Shown here: positions 43,523-52,136 of the stretch, one piece after another | Numbering within the stretch: position 1 is the stretch's first letter | Layout: each line of letters opens with the position of its first letter | NCBI GenBank assembly: GCA_964635065.1 | Contig: CAZWMK010000001.1 | Location: 1-64,000 of the forward strand | Reading direction: 5' to 3' | DNA: 64,000 nucleotides | DNA from: CAZWMK01 sp964635065 | GTDB taxonomy: Bacteria; Pseudomonadota; Alphaproteobacteria; Sphingomonadales; Sphingomonadaceae | Notes under the pieces: generated by a model | Seen by the model: the letters and a program-made list of their open reading frames with translations, nothing else | What the model was told of the DNA's origin: nothing | The model's database searches: none | Translations under genes and position numbers: made by a program

Positions 43523-44554
43523 ATGAGCGGGAACGACAAAGCCTTGCTGGCCGTGCTCAAGGGTGAACGCCGCGACCCGCCGCCAGTGTGGCTCATGCGG
43601 CAGGCTGGCCGTTATTTGCCGGAATATCGTGCATTGCGGGCGCAGAAGGGCGGGTTTCTCGATCTGGTCCATGACAGCGATGCCGCAGCCGAAGTGACAC
43701 TGCAACCGATCCGTCGTTTCGGCATGGATGGTGCAATCCTGTTTTCAGACATTCTCGTCATCCCGCATGCCATAGGACAGGATCTGACGTTCGAAGCCGG
43801 CGAAGGGCCGCGACTTACCCCGCCGCTCTCGACTGGCGACTGGAGCGGGCTGACCTTCCAGCCTGAGCGGCTTGCCCCGGTCTATGAGACAGTACGCAAG
43901 GTGAAGGCAGCTCTTGACCCGTCCGTGACCTTCCTTGGCTTTGCAGGTAGCCCATGGACCGTTGCGACCTATATGGTGGCGGGCCAGGGCAGCCGTGACC
44001 ATGCCGAAACCCGGCGCCTGGCCTATCGCGATCCGCAGGCCTTTCAGCGGCTTATCGATCGAATTGTTTCTGTCACGGTCGATTATCTGTCTGGCCAGAT
44101 CGAGGCAGGTGTCGATGCGGTGCAGCTGTTTGACAGCTGGGCCGGCAGCCTTGCACCTGCGCAGTTCGATCGCTGGGTGATCGAACCGACAAGCGCGATC
44201 GTGCATCAGTTGATGCAACGTCATCCCGAAACCCCGATCATCGGCTTCCCCAAGGGTGCTGGTGAGAAACTTGCGGTCTATGCTGCCGAAACGGGTGTCG
44301 ATGCAGTTGGCATTGATGAAACCATCGATCCTGAATGGGCCGACATGGCCCTGCCGCCCGATATGCCGGTGCAGGGCAATCTTGATCCACTGGCGCTCGT
44401 GACCGGCGGGCAGGAACTGGTCAGTGCCGTTGCCGCCATTCGTGCTGCCTTTGACAAGCGGCCCCATATTTTCAATCTGGGCCATGGCATTGTTCCAGAT
44501 GCGCCGATCGATCATGTCAGTCAGCTTCTACGTCTGCTGCGGGGGGTACATTGA
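43523..44554 (+). CDS. hemE: Uroporphyrinogen decarboxylase
   Basis: 343 residues. It decarboxylates uroporphyrinogen III to coproporphyrinogen III in haem synthesis. Conserved N-terminus PPVWLMRQAGRYLPEYR, ILFSDILVIPHAIGQDL, GFAGSPWTVATYMV and the C-terminal FNLGHGIVPDAPIDHV. The ATG at 43523 follows an in-frame TTG; ATG preferred. Its stop overlaps the hemJ start. Confidence 0.97.
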   Translation: MSGNDKALLAVLKGERRDPPPVWLMRQAGRYLPEYRALRAQKGGFLDLVHDSDAAAEVTLQPIRRFGMDGAILFSDILVIPHAIGQDLTFEAGEGPRLTPPLSTGDWSGLTFQPERLAPVYETVRKVKAALDPSVTFLGFAGSPWTVATYMVAGQGSRDHAETRRLAYRDPQAFQRLIDRIVSVTVDYLSGQIEAGVDAVQLFDSWAGSLAPAQFDRWVIEPTSAIVHQLMQRHPETPIIGFPKGAGEKLAVYAAETGVDAVGIDETIDPEWADMALPPDMPVQGNLDPLALVTGGQELVSAVAAIRAAFDKRPHIFNLGHGIVPDAPIDHVSQLLRLLRGVH

Positions 44555-45003
44555 TGCCTGAACCTGGCTGGCTCGGTGGCGCTTATGATCTGGTGCGCGC
44601 CATCCATGTGATTTTCGTGATTTTCTGGATGGCGGGCATGTTCATGCTGCCGCGCTATCTGGTTTATCAACACCCTGTGGTGCCTGGATCGGACGAGGAC
44701 CGGCTGTGGATCGAACGGTCGCGGCGCTTGCAACGGATCATTGTCAACCCATCCATGGTGATTGTCTGGCTGCTGGGCCTTATGCTGGCCTTCAATATTG
44801 GCTGGACAAGCGGTGGCTGGCTTCATGCCAAGCTGGCGCTGGTTCTCTTGTTCAGCGGTTATCATGGCTGGCTTGCGAAAACGCGCAAACGCTTTGCCGC
44901 TGGTCAACGGCCCTACAGCGAAAAGGCGCTGCGCCTGTTGAATGAAGTGCCAGGCCTTGTCACGATTGTCGCTGTCATTCTTGTCATCGTGAAGCCATTC
45001 TGA
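44554..45003 (+). CDS. hemJ: Protoporphyrinogen oxidase HemJ (UPF0093)
   Basis: 149 residues, an integral membrane protein with about four segments. The pattern RAIHVIFVIFWMAGMFMLPRYLVY with the haem-associated His, and KLALVLLFSGYHGWLAKTRKRFAAGQRPYSEK, LLNEVPGLVTIVAVILVIVKPF identify HemJ, which oxidises protoporphyrinogen IX. It overlaps the hemE stop by one base (TGATG) and follows it in the haem pathway context. Confidence 0.93.
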   Translation: MPEPGWLGGAYDLVRAIHVIFVIFWMAGMFMLPRYLVYQHPVVPGSDEDRLWIERSRRLQRIIVNPSMVIVWLLGLMLAFNIGWTSGGWLHAKLALVLLFSGYHGWLAKTRKRFAAGQRPYSEKALRLLNEVPGLVTIVAVILVIVKPF

Positions 45004-45010
45004 GTTGTGT

Positions 45011-45049
45011 GCTGGATCGGGGGCCGCTTGACGCCTGACCCGATCCAGC
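45011..45049 (+). promoter_or_regulatory. Hairpin in the hemJ-rho gap
   Basis: An 11-bp perfect stem GCTGGATCGGG / CCCGATCCAGC with a 17-base loop, between the hemJ stop and the rho start (45170). It could end the hemEJ transcript or form part of the rho leader, which in other bacteria is autoregulated; no T-run follows. Confidence 0.45.
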
Positions 45050-45169
45050 GTAAGCGCGTTACTGAAAGTGCCGCCTTTTCGGACCGCGCGCTTGTTTCAA
45101 TCCGGCCCCTGTTCTCGTCTATCTCTTCCGCGCGGCCGGAGAAAAAAACATATCAGGATCGCAAACTAT

Positions 45170-46426
45170 ATGCATCTCAAGGACTTGAAGCGTAAGACGC
45201 CGGCCGAACTGGTTGCAATGGCAGAAGAGTTGGGTGTCGAAGCCGCGTCCACATTGCGCAAGCAGGATCTGCTGTTCTCGATCCTGAAAGCCATGGCTGA
45301 TAATGACACCCAGATCATGGGTTCGGGTACCATCGAAGTTCTGCCGGACGGTTTTGGTTTCCTGCGCAGTCCTGAAGCCAATTATCTTGCCGGTCCGGAT
45401 GATATCTATGTCAGTCCGAACCAGGTGCGTCGTTTCGGTCTGCGCACGGGGGATACGGTCGATGGCGAAATTCGCGCGCCCAAGGATGGCGAGCGTTATT
45501 TCGCGCTGACCAAGGTCAATGCCATTAATTTTGACGATCCCGACCAGGTGCGTCATCGCGTCAATTTTGATAACCTGACGCCGCTTTATCCTGACGCCAA
45601 GTTGAACCTCGATATGCTTGACCCCACGGTCAAGGACAAGTCGGCGCGTGTCATCGATATTATCAGCCCGCAGGGCAAGGGTCAGCGCTCTTTGATCGTC
45701 GCCCCCCCGCGCGTCGGTAAAACCGTGCTGCTGCAGAATATCGCCAAGGCGATTTCTGCCAACAACCCGGAAGTTTTCCTGATCGTGCTGCTGATCGACG
45801 AACGCCCGGAAGAAGTGACGGACATGCAGCGTTCGGTGCATGGTGAAGTCGTGTCCTCGACCTTTGACGAGCCTGCGTCGCGTCACGTTCAAGTCGCTGA
45901 AATGGTCATTGAAAAAGCCAAGCGTCTGGTCGAGCACAAGAAGGATGTTGTCATTCTTCTCGATTCGATCACGCGTCTTGCACGGGCCTACAACACGGTT
46001 GTTCCGTCCTCGGGCAAGGTGCTGACGGGCGGTGTCGATGCCAATGCACTGCAACGGCCCAAGCGCTTCTTTGGTGCGGCACGCAACATTGAGGAAGGTG
46101 GATCGCTGTCGATCATCGCCACGGCGCTCATCGATACCGGTTCGCGCATGGACGAAGTCATCTTCGAAGAGTTCAAGGGTACGGGCAACAGCGAAATCGT
46201 GCTCGACCGCAAGATTGCCGACAAACGTATTTTCCCTGCCATCGATGTTGGCAAGTCAGGCACCCGCAAGGAAGAACTGCTGGTCGACAAGGCGACGCTC
46301 TCGAAAATGTGGGTGCTGCGCCGCATCCTCATGCAGATGGGCACGGTCGATGCGATGGAATTCCTGCTCGACAAGATGAAGGATTCCAAGTCGAACGAAG
46401 ATTTCTTCGCAGCAATGAATCAGTAA
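45170..46426 (+). CDS. rho: Transcription termination factor Rho
   Basis: 418 residues, the normal length. Hexameric RNA helicase that ends transcription. N-terminal HLKDLKRKTPAELVAMAEELG, the RNA-binding cold-shock-like domain (GSGTIEVLPDGFGFLRSPEANYL), Walker A PPRVGKTVLLQ, Walker B VVILLDSITRLARAYN, Q-loop VVPSSGKVLTGGVDANALQ and R-loop SGTRKEELL. The frame is open further upstream over the leader without homology. A leader hairpin lies upstream. Confidence 0.97.
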   Translation: MHLKDLKRKTPAELVAMAEELGVEAASTLRKQDLLFSILKAMADNDTQIMGSGTIEVLPDGFGFLRSPEANYLAGPDDIYVSPNQVRRFGLRTGDTVDGEIRAPKDGERYFALTKVNAINFDDPDQVRHRVNFDNLTPLYPDAKLNLDMLDPTVKDKSARVIDIISPQGKGQRSLIVAPPRVGKTVLLQNIAKAISANNPEVFLIVLLIDERPEEVTDMQRSVHGEVVSSTFDEPASRHVQVAEMVIEKAKRLVEHKKDVVILLDSITRLARAYNTVVPSSGKVLTGGVDANALQRPKRFFGAARNIEEGGSLSIIATALIDTGSRMDEVIFEEFKGTGNSEIVLDRKIADKRIFPAIDVGKSGTRKEELLVDKATLSKMWVLRRILMQMGTVDAMEFLLDKMKDSKSNEDFFAAMNQ

Positions 46427-46453
46427 TTGCGGCTTCGCAGGAAAATCTGAACG

Positions 46454-47101
46454 ATGGATCTAGCCAGTCTCATTACACCCGCGGCGCTGTCGGCTTTCGG
46501 ACAGGTCGTCCTGATCGACGTCGTTCTAGCGGGCGACAATGCGATCGTTGTCGGTGCGCTTGCCGCCGGGCTTCCGCCGAAGGATCGCCAGCGCGTCATC
46601 ATGCTTGGCATTATCGCAGCTTTGGTTCTGCGTGTGATCTTTGCCCTCGCGGTCAGCTGGTTGCTTGGCATAGTCGGTCTCATCCTCGCGGGCGGTCTGC
46701 TGCTCCTGTGGGTGGCCTGGAAGATGTACCGAGAATTGCACCCGACCGGTCCGGTTCCGGTTGTGGATGATCCGGCCACACCCAAAGTCGAAGGCGGACA
46801 GCCGACAAAGACTTTCATGCAGGCCGCTTTTGCTGTCACGCTCGCCGATGTTTCGATGAGCCTTGATAATGTCCTCGCGGTTGCCGGGGCTGCGCGCGAG
46901 CATCCTGGCATCATGGTCGTGGGTCTTGTCCTGTCGGTTGCACTGATGGGTGTAGCAGCCAATATGATTGCCAAATATATCGAGCGTTATCGCTGGATCG
47001 CCTATGTCGGCCTGGCTGTGATTGTCTATGTCGCGCTGAAAATGATCTGGGAGGGCTGGGTTGAAGTCAGCCCGCTCGTTGCGCCAATCGTCGGTGCATA
47101 A
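46454..47101 (+). CDS. TerC family (YjbE-type) integral membrane protein
   Basis: 215 residues with about seven membrane segments. The two DxxxxxDN-type blocks DVVLAGDNAIVVG and LADVSMSLDNVLAVAG are the TerC/YkoY metal-site signatures. The family exports manganese or other metals, and is tied to tellurium resistance in some species. A perfect bidirectional terminator follows. Confidence 0.9.
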   Translation: MDLASLITPAALSAFGQVVLIDVVLAGDNAIVVGALAAGLPPKDRQRVIMLGIIAALVLRVIFALAVSWLLGIVGLILAGGLLLLWVAWKMYRELHPTGPVPVVDDPATPKVEGGQPTKTFMQAAFAVTLADVSMSLDNVLAVAGAAREHPGIMVVGLVLSVALMGVAANMIAKYIERYRWIAYVGLAVIVYVALKMIWEGWVEVSPLVAPIVGA

Positions 47102-47120
47102 ACAGATCCTGTCTGACAGA

Positions 47121-47158
47121 AAAAGGGACCGCATAAATGATTATGCGGTCCCTTTTTT
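47121..47158. terminator. Bidirectional intrinsic terminator
   Basis: A 16-bp perfect stem AAAAGGGACCGCATAA / TTATGCGGTCCCTTTT with a 4-base loop and T-runs on both strands, between convergent terC and the dienelactone hydrolase gene; it serves both. Confidence 0.9.
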
Positions 47159-47173
47159 ATGCATTCTGTCGTT

Positions 47174-47875
47174 TCAGCCGAGGTGTTCGCGGAAAAATGC
47201 GAGCGTGCGCTGATCGGCAAGATCGGCTGCCGCGTCATTGCGATGAATGCCGTTGATACGTGCGAAAGCATGATCGACACCCGGATAGTCATGGATGGTC
47301 ACACGAGGATGACCATCTAGCGCACCGTGAATCTTGGCCTGGGCTTCGGCGTTGATATACTCATCCTCCATGGCGAGATGGAGCATCAGCGGACGCGCGA
47401 TGGCGTGGGATTCACTCAATCGTCCGTCGATACCGCCGCCATAATAGCTCGATCCAGCATCGGCGTCCGTGCGCGTGGCAGCGAGATAGGTCAAAAGCCC
47501 GCCAAGGCAATAGCCGCTGACACCAACCTTGCCATTTGTGTCAGGCAGGGTGCGACCCGCGCGGATCGCGGCTTCGATATCCTCAATACCCTTGTCGACA
47601 TTAAACCCCTGATAGAAGCCAAAGGCCTGTTGCCATTCATTTTCGGTCTTGTCCGTCAACACCACTCCGGGCTGCTGCCGCCAAAACATGTCGGGTGCGA
47701 TGGCGTGAAAACCATTGGCAGCCCAGCGGTCGCAGATGGTCTGAATACCGGCATTGACGCCAAAAATTTCCTGGATCACGACAACCACAGGCGCCGGTCC
47801 GCTGGCAGGGGCTGCATGATAGGCCTTGAAACTGCCACTGCCGTCGAGCGCTGTAATATCAATCCACTCTGCCAT
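47174..47875 (-). CDS. Dienelactone hydrolase family protein
   Basis: 233 residues. Alpha/beta hydrolase with the nucleophile Cys in GVSGYCLGGLLTYL, catalytic Asp region and His in GVDHAFARINGIHRND; VVVVIQEIFGVNAGIQ near the N-terminus is typical of DLH. DLH opens dienelactones in chloro-aromatic degradation, but many family members have other or unknown esterase roles; no other catabolic gene is adjacent. Confidence 0.92.
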   Translation of the reverse strand: MAEWIDITALDGSGSFKAYHAAPASGPAPVVVVIQEIFGVNAGIQTICDRWAANGFHAIAPDMFWRQQPGVVLTDKTENEWQQAFGFYQGFNVDKGIEDIEAAIRAGRTLPDTNGKVGVSGYCLGGLLTYLAATRTDADAGSSYYGGGIDGRLSESHAIARPLMLHLAMEDEYINAEAQAKIHGALDGHPRVTIHDYPGVDHAFARINGIHRNDAAADLADQRTLAFFREHLG

Positions 47876-48012
47876 GATGATTCTCCATATAAATCCTTCG
47901 TTGATCGTCAGTTTAGCAAGGCAGCATCTGCTGACAATGATGACAATTCATGACATGGAAGACGGATCGCGTTACAGCCAGTTACCTGCCATTCAACAGA
48001 AGGCGCAGACGG

Positions 48013-48258
48013 ATGAAAATATCGGTCGACATAGATTGCACACCGGAAGAAGCGCGCGCATTTCTCGGCCTGCCGGATATGGGGCCGGTTCATGCGGTCT
48101 ATCTTGAGAAGCTGCAATCCTTCGTGCGTGATGGCATGAATCCTGCGGATATCGAGAAAATGGTGCGGGCGTGGATGCCGATGACGGTCGACAGTCTGGA
48201 ATCGATGCAGAAGATGTTCTGGAGCGCTGCTACCGGCGGCGGGAGCAAAACAAGCTGA
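48013..48258 (+). CDS. Small conserved protein upstream of mnmE
   Basis: 81 residues starting MKISVDIDCTPEEARAFLGL, with a helical GPVHAVYLEKLQSFVRDGM core and a C-terminal MVRAWMPMTVDSLESMQKMFW segment. A small family seen in sphingomonads; no known function. Its stop codon overlaps the probable CTG start of mnmE (CTGA), so it is probably translated together with mnmE. Confidence 0.82.
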   Translation: MKISVDIDCTPEEARAFLGLPDMGPVHAVYLEKLQSFVRDGMNPADIEKMVRAWMPMTVDSLESMQKMFWSAATGGGSKTS

Positions 48259-49550
48259 CTGATACCATTTATGCTCTTTCATCCGGTGCATTGCCATCGG
48301 GTGTGGCGATCGTGCGTCTTTCCGGGCCGCGCGCGCATGTTGCAGCGCAGCAAATAATCAAGGCGTCTTTGCCGACCCCACGCCAGGCTGCTCTGGTGTC
48401 GCTGTTTGATCCGGCGCAGGGTCAGGCGATTGATCAGGCGCTCCTGTTGTGCTTCGATGCACCCGCCAGCTTTACCGGCGAACATGTTGTCGAGTTTCAT
48501 GTGCATGGTGGTCGGGCTGTGGTTGCGGCCTTGTTCTCTGCGCTTTCGCACATTGATGGCTTGCGCATGGCCGAAGCGGGCGAATTCACACGACGCGCAT
48601 TTGATAATGGTCGCCTTGATCTTAGCCAGGCAGAAGGGTTGTCTGATCTTATTGCGGCGGAAACTGAGATGCAGCGGGTTCAGGCTCTGGCCCAGGCCGG
48701 TGGTCGTTTACGCGATCGGGTAGAATCCTGGCGCAGCCGTCTTGTGACGATATTGGCCGATATCGAAGCCCTGATCGATTTTGCCGAGGAAGAAGCCGAG
48801 GTCGCAGCAGGCGTGGATGCAGCCTTGGCACCCATTGCGGAACTGGCGCAGGAAATTGCCGCAATGCTGGCGACAGCTTCCTTGGGCGAACGCTTGCGCG
48901 ATGGTTTTACCATTGTCATCAGCGGCGCACCCAATGTCGGTAAGTCGAGTCTGATGAATGCTGTTGCCGGGCGTGATGTCGCCATCGTCACCCCTGTTGC
49001 CGGAACCACGCGCGATATCATCGAACTGCCGATTGATCTTGGCGGGATAGCTGCCACGCTTGTCGATACAGCGGGGTTGCGCGAGACGCAGGATATTGTC
49101 GAGGCGGAGGGAATCCGTCGGGCACGGCAACGTGCTGCAAAGGCTGATCTCGTCCTGAATCTGATTCTGCCCGATGAGAAGCCCCTGGCTGGCGGGCTGG
49201 TCATTGTAAACAAATCGGATCTTGGCGACGGCTTTATCGGATGGCGGGAAGGCGTGTTGCATATGGCCGCAGCAACGGGAGCGGGCCTTGACCTGCTTCT
49301 GGCTTATTTGCGTGACTGGGCTGCGGCTCAGGTGCCCGTGCATGAACCCGTTCTCATCAGCCGCGCACGCCACCGGGACGCTTTGCAGCTCTGTCATGAT
49401 GAATTGCAACGCGCGGCGAACGAGCCTGATCTGGTCTTGCGCGCGGAATCGCTGCGACTGGCTGCGAGCGCCTTGGGACGCATCACCGGGCGTGTCGGTG
49501 TCGAGGAGTTGCTCGACTCGATTTTTGGCCGCTTCTGCATCGGCAAATAA
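48255..49550 (+). CDS. mnmE: tRNA modification GTPase MnmE, probable CTG start
   Basis: 431 residues. With MnmG it modifies U34 of tRNA to 5-carboxymethylaminomethyluridine. N-terminal TDTIYALSSGALPSGVAIVR, G1 GAPNVGKSSLM, G3 VDTAGLRE, G4 NKSDLG and the C-terminal FGRFCIGK with the zinc/active-site Cys. The conserved N-terminus begins right after CTG at 48255, which overlaps the upstream stop (CTGA) and has GGGAG 9 nt before it. The only upstream ATG in frame (48171) lies within the previous gene and would add a 28-residue non-homologous segment; I prefer the CTG. Confidence 0.93.
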   Translation: MTDTIYALSSGALPSGVAIVRLSGPRAHVAAQQIIKASLPTPRQAALVSLFDPAQGQAIDQALLLCFDAPASFTGEHVVEFHVHGGRAVVAALFSALSHIDGLRMAEAGEFTRRAFDNGRLDLSQAEGLSDLIAAETEMQRVQALAQAGGRLRDRVESWRSRLVTILADIEALIDFAEEEAEVAAGVDAALAPIAELAQEIAAMLATASLGERLRDGFTIVISGAPNVGKSSLMNAVAGRDVAIVTPVAGTTRDIIELPIDLGGIAATLVDTAGLRETQDIVEAEGIRRARQRAAKADLVLNLILPDEKPLAGGLVIVNKSDLGDGFIGWREGVLHMAAATGAGLDLLLAYLRDWAAAQVPVHEPVLISRARHRDALQLCHDELQRAANEPDLVLRAESLRLAASALGRITGRVGVEELLDSIFGRFCIGK

Positions 49551-49555
49551 TGTCA

Positions 49556-49571
49556 TGTTTCACGTGGAACA
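49556..49571. other. parS: parS-like centromere site 1
   Basis: TGTTTCACGTGGAACA differs by one base from the consensus TGTTTCACGTGAAACA; it lies between mnmE and mnmG, 3.4 kb from parB. Confidence 0.8.
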
Positions 49572-49626
49572 GTCTGCGCGGTGCTGCGGTCTCGACTCTG
49601 TCACGATGCTTGCCTAATAAAAATCC

Positions 49627-51480
49627 ATGAAGAAATATGATGTCATTGTGGTGGGTGCGGGCCATGCGGGGTGCGAGGCTGCGGCTGCGGCTGCACGCCT
49701 TGGCGCGCATGTTGCGCTTGTCACCATGTCGCGCGGTAATATTGGGCAGATGTCTTGCAACCCGGCGATTGGCGGCTTGGGCAAGGGGCATATCGTCCGT
49801 GAGATCGATGCGCTTGATGGAGTCATGGGACTCGCTGCCGACGCGGGTGGTATTCAGTTTCGGATGCTGAACCGCCGCAAGGGGCCGGCTGTCCAAGGGC
49901 CACGTGCGCAGGCCGACCGCAAGCTGTACCGCAATGCCATGCTTGGCCTGATCGAGGCACAGGCGGGGCTTGAGGTTGTCGAAGCTACCGTCGATGATCT
50001 GATGTTTGCCGGTCAACACGTTATCGGTGTGCAGCTTGCGAATGGCGAGACATTGAGCGCAGGCGCCGTGGTTCTGACGACAGGTACATTTCTCAGCGGG
50101 GTGATTCATGTCGGCGAAGAGCAGCGCGATGGCGGTCGTGTCGGTGAAGCGACAGCACGGTTGCTCGGCACCACGCTGCGCCGTCTCGGCTTGCCGGTTG
50201 GCCGACTGAAGACAGGGACCCCGGCGCGCATTGATGGGCGAACGATCGACTGGGCAGGCCTTGAGCTGCAAGCTGGCGACGACAATCCGATACCATTCTC
50301 CGACCTGACAGAACGGCTAGCCAGCCCGCAGCTGCCTTGCGCCATCACGCGAACGACCGTGAAGACACATGATATCATCCGCGCCAACATTGGCCGGGCA
50401 CCGATGTATGCCGGACGTATCGAAGGTGTTGGCCCGCGTTATTGTCCGTCGATCGAAGACAAGGTCATGCGGTTTGGCGACCGCGAAGGTCACCAGATCT
50501 TTCTCGAGCCGGAAGGCCTTGATCATCACTGGATCTATCCGAACGGCATATCGACGTCACTGCCAGTCGAGGTGCAGGCGGCCTTTCTGGCAACCATTCC
50601 TGGTCTCGAACGTGCCGTTATCGCCCAGCCAGGCTATGCAATCGAGTATGATTATGTCGATCCGCGCGCGCTGGAACCGACGCTCAAGCTCAAGGATTTT
50701 GAAGGCTTATACCTTGCCGGTCAGATCAATGGCACGACGGGTTACGAAGAGGCAGCGGGTCAGGGGCTTGTTGCAGGCCTGAATGCTGCCCTTTCGGCTG
50801 GCGGCAACCGTGACGGCATTATTCTGGATCGCGCCTCGTCTTATATCGGGGTCATGATCGATGATCTGGTGACGCAGGGCGTTAGCGAGCCTTATCGGAT
50901 GTTTACCAGCCGCGCTGAATATCGCCTCAGGCTGCGGGCGGACAATGCGGCAGAGCGTCTGACCCCACTTGGCATCGCAGCAGGGTGCGTTGGTAGGCAG
51001 CGAACACAATTTTTCACAGACCGGCAGGCTATGGTCGATACGGCACGCCAGGTACTGGAGACTAACCGGTTATCCCCTGCGCAGCTGCAACGCGCAGGTG
51101 TCGCGGTGCGGCAGGATGGCGTCATTCGCAGTGTTTTCGACTGGCTGCGTTTCCCGGAATGCCATTGGGACGTCCTGGCAGCAGTGGTGCCTGACATGCA
51201 GCGGATCGAACCGGGCTTGGTCGAACGTCTGACGACTGATGCACGCTATGCTGTTTATCTTGACCGTCAGACACAGGATGTCGATGCTCTGCGACGCGAT
51301 GATGCCCTGTTGCTCGATCCTGACCTCGACTATGGTGCCATCGCCGGTCTGTCGAATGAAATGGTAGAGCGTCTTGCGCGTGCGCGACCGATGAGCGTCG
51401 GAGCGGCTGCCCGCGTTGCTGGCGTCACACCCGCCGCTTTGGCGACGCTGTTGCGTTATGCCCGGCGACAGGCCGCATGA
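49627..51480 (+). CDS. mnmG: tRNA uridine-5-carboxymethylaminomethyl modification protein MnmG (GidA)
   Basis: 617 residues. FAD-dependent partner of MnmE. Dinucleotide-binding VVGAGHAGCEAAAAAARLGA, the GidA signature GPRYCPSIEDKVMRFGDR, and the C-terminal LSNEMVERLARARPMSVGAAARVAGVTPAALATLLRY. It overlaps the rsmG start by 4 bp (ATGA). A parS-like site lies just upstream. Confidence 0.97.
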   Translation: MKKYDVIVVGAGHAGCEAAAAAARLGAHVALVTMSRGNIGQMSCNPAIGGLGKGHIVREIDALDGVMGLAADAGGIQFRMLNRRKGPAVQGPRAQADRKLYRNAMLGLIEAQAGLEVVEATVDDLMFAGQHVIGVQLANGETLSAGAVVLTTGTFLSGVIHVGEEQRDGGRVGEATARLLGTTLRRLGLPVGRLKTGTPARIDGRTIDWAGLELQAGDDNPIPFSDLTERLASPQLPCAITRTTVKTHDIIRANIGRAPMYAGRIEGVGPRYCPSIEDKVMRFGDREGHQIFLEPEGLDHHWIYPNGISTSLPVEVQAAFLATIPGLERAVIAQPGYAIEYDYVDPRALEPTLKLKDFEGLYLAGQINGTTGYEEAAGQGLVAGLNAALSAGGNRDGIILDRASSYIGVMIDDLVTQGVSEPYRMFTSRAEYRLRLRADNAAERLTPLGIAAGCVGRQRTQFFTDRQAMVDTARQVLETNRLSPAQLQRAGVAVRQDGVIRSVFDWLRFPECHWDVLAAVVPDMQRIEPGLVERLTTDARYAVYLDRQTQDVDALRRDDALLLDPDLDYGAIAGLSNEMVERLARARPMSVGAAARVAGVTPAALATLLRYARRQAA

Positions 51481-52136
51481 CCATGCCGCAGCCTGCATCT
51501 GATCAGGTCTATGACCGCGCGGCTTTCGCCGATGAGTTTGCTGTTTCACGTGAAACACTCGAACGGCTCGACTGTTATGCCGCGCTGCTGGCGGATTGGC
51601 AGGAAAAGATGAACCTCGTCGGCCCATCGACCCTGCCAAACATCTGGAACCGGCATTTCCGCGATTCGGCGCAACTCCTTGGCCTGCTGCCTCCCGCCGC
51701 GCATAAGCGCCTGTGGCTCGACATCGGGGCCGGTGGCGGATTTCCCGGGCTAGTCGTGGCGGCGATGGGGGGCGGCATTGTCCATCAGGTCGAATCCATT
51801 GCCAAAAAGGCGCGTTTCCTGGAAACGGCAACGCAGGCCATGGGATTGGCGGGCGTAAACCACGTCCATAATTGCCGCGTCGAACAGCTGAAAGCCTTTC
51901 CGGTCGATGTGATTACGGCGCGCGCTTGCGCAGCGCTCGAACTGTTGTTTGACTGGGGGCTGCCCTTTGCGGCAAGGTCGACGTGCTGGCTGTTGCCTAA
52001 AGGAGAATCGGTAGAAGCCGAGCTTGAGGCGGCGCGTCGGCGCTTCACATTTGATGCCCGGCTCGTTCCCAGCAGGAGCGATCCGCGCGGCCGTATCGTC
52101 GTTGCGACAGCGGTCAAGCGAAAGGGACGCGCGTGA
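51477..52136 (+). CDS. rsmG: 16S rRNA (guanine-527-N7)-methyltransferase
   Basis: 219 residues. Class I methyltransferase: LWLDIGAGGGFPGLVVAAM is the SAM-binding motif and NLVGPSTLPNIWNRHFRDSAQL the RsmG signature. The coding sequence for VSRETLE contains a perfect parS palindrome. It overlaps the mnmG stop (ATGA) and the parA start (GTGA). Confidence 0.95.
   Translation: MTMPQPASDQVYDRAAFADEFAVSRETLERLDCYAALLADWQEKMNLVGPSTLPNIWNRHFRDSAQLLGLLPPAAHKRLWLDIGAGGGFPGLVVAAMGGGIVHQVESIAKKARFLETATQAMGLAGVNHVHNCRVEQLKAFPVDVITARACAALELLFDWGLPFAARSTCWLLPKGESVEAELEAARRRFTFDARLVPSRSDPRGRIVVATAVKRKGRA
51542..51557. other. parS: parS centromere site 2, inside rsmG
   Basis: TGTTTCACGTGAAACA, a perfect 16-base match to consensus parS, inside the rsmG coding sequence; RsmG genes often carry parS at the VSRET codons. 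Confidence 0.92.
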
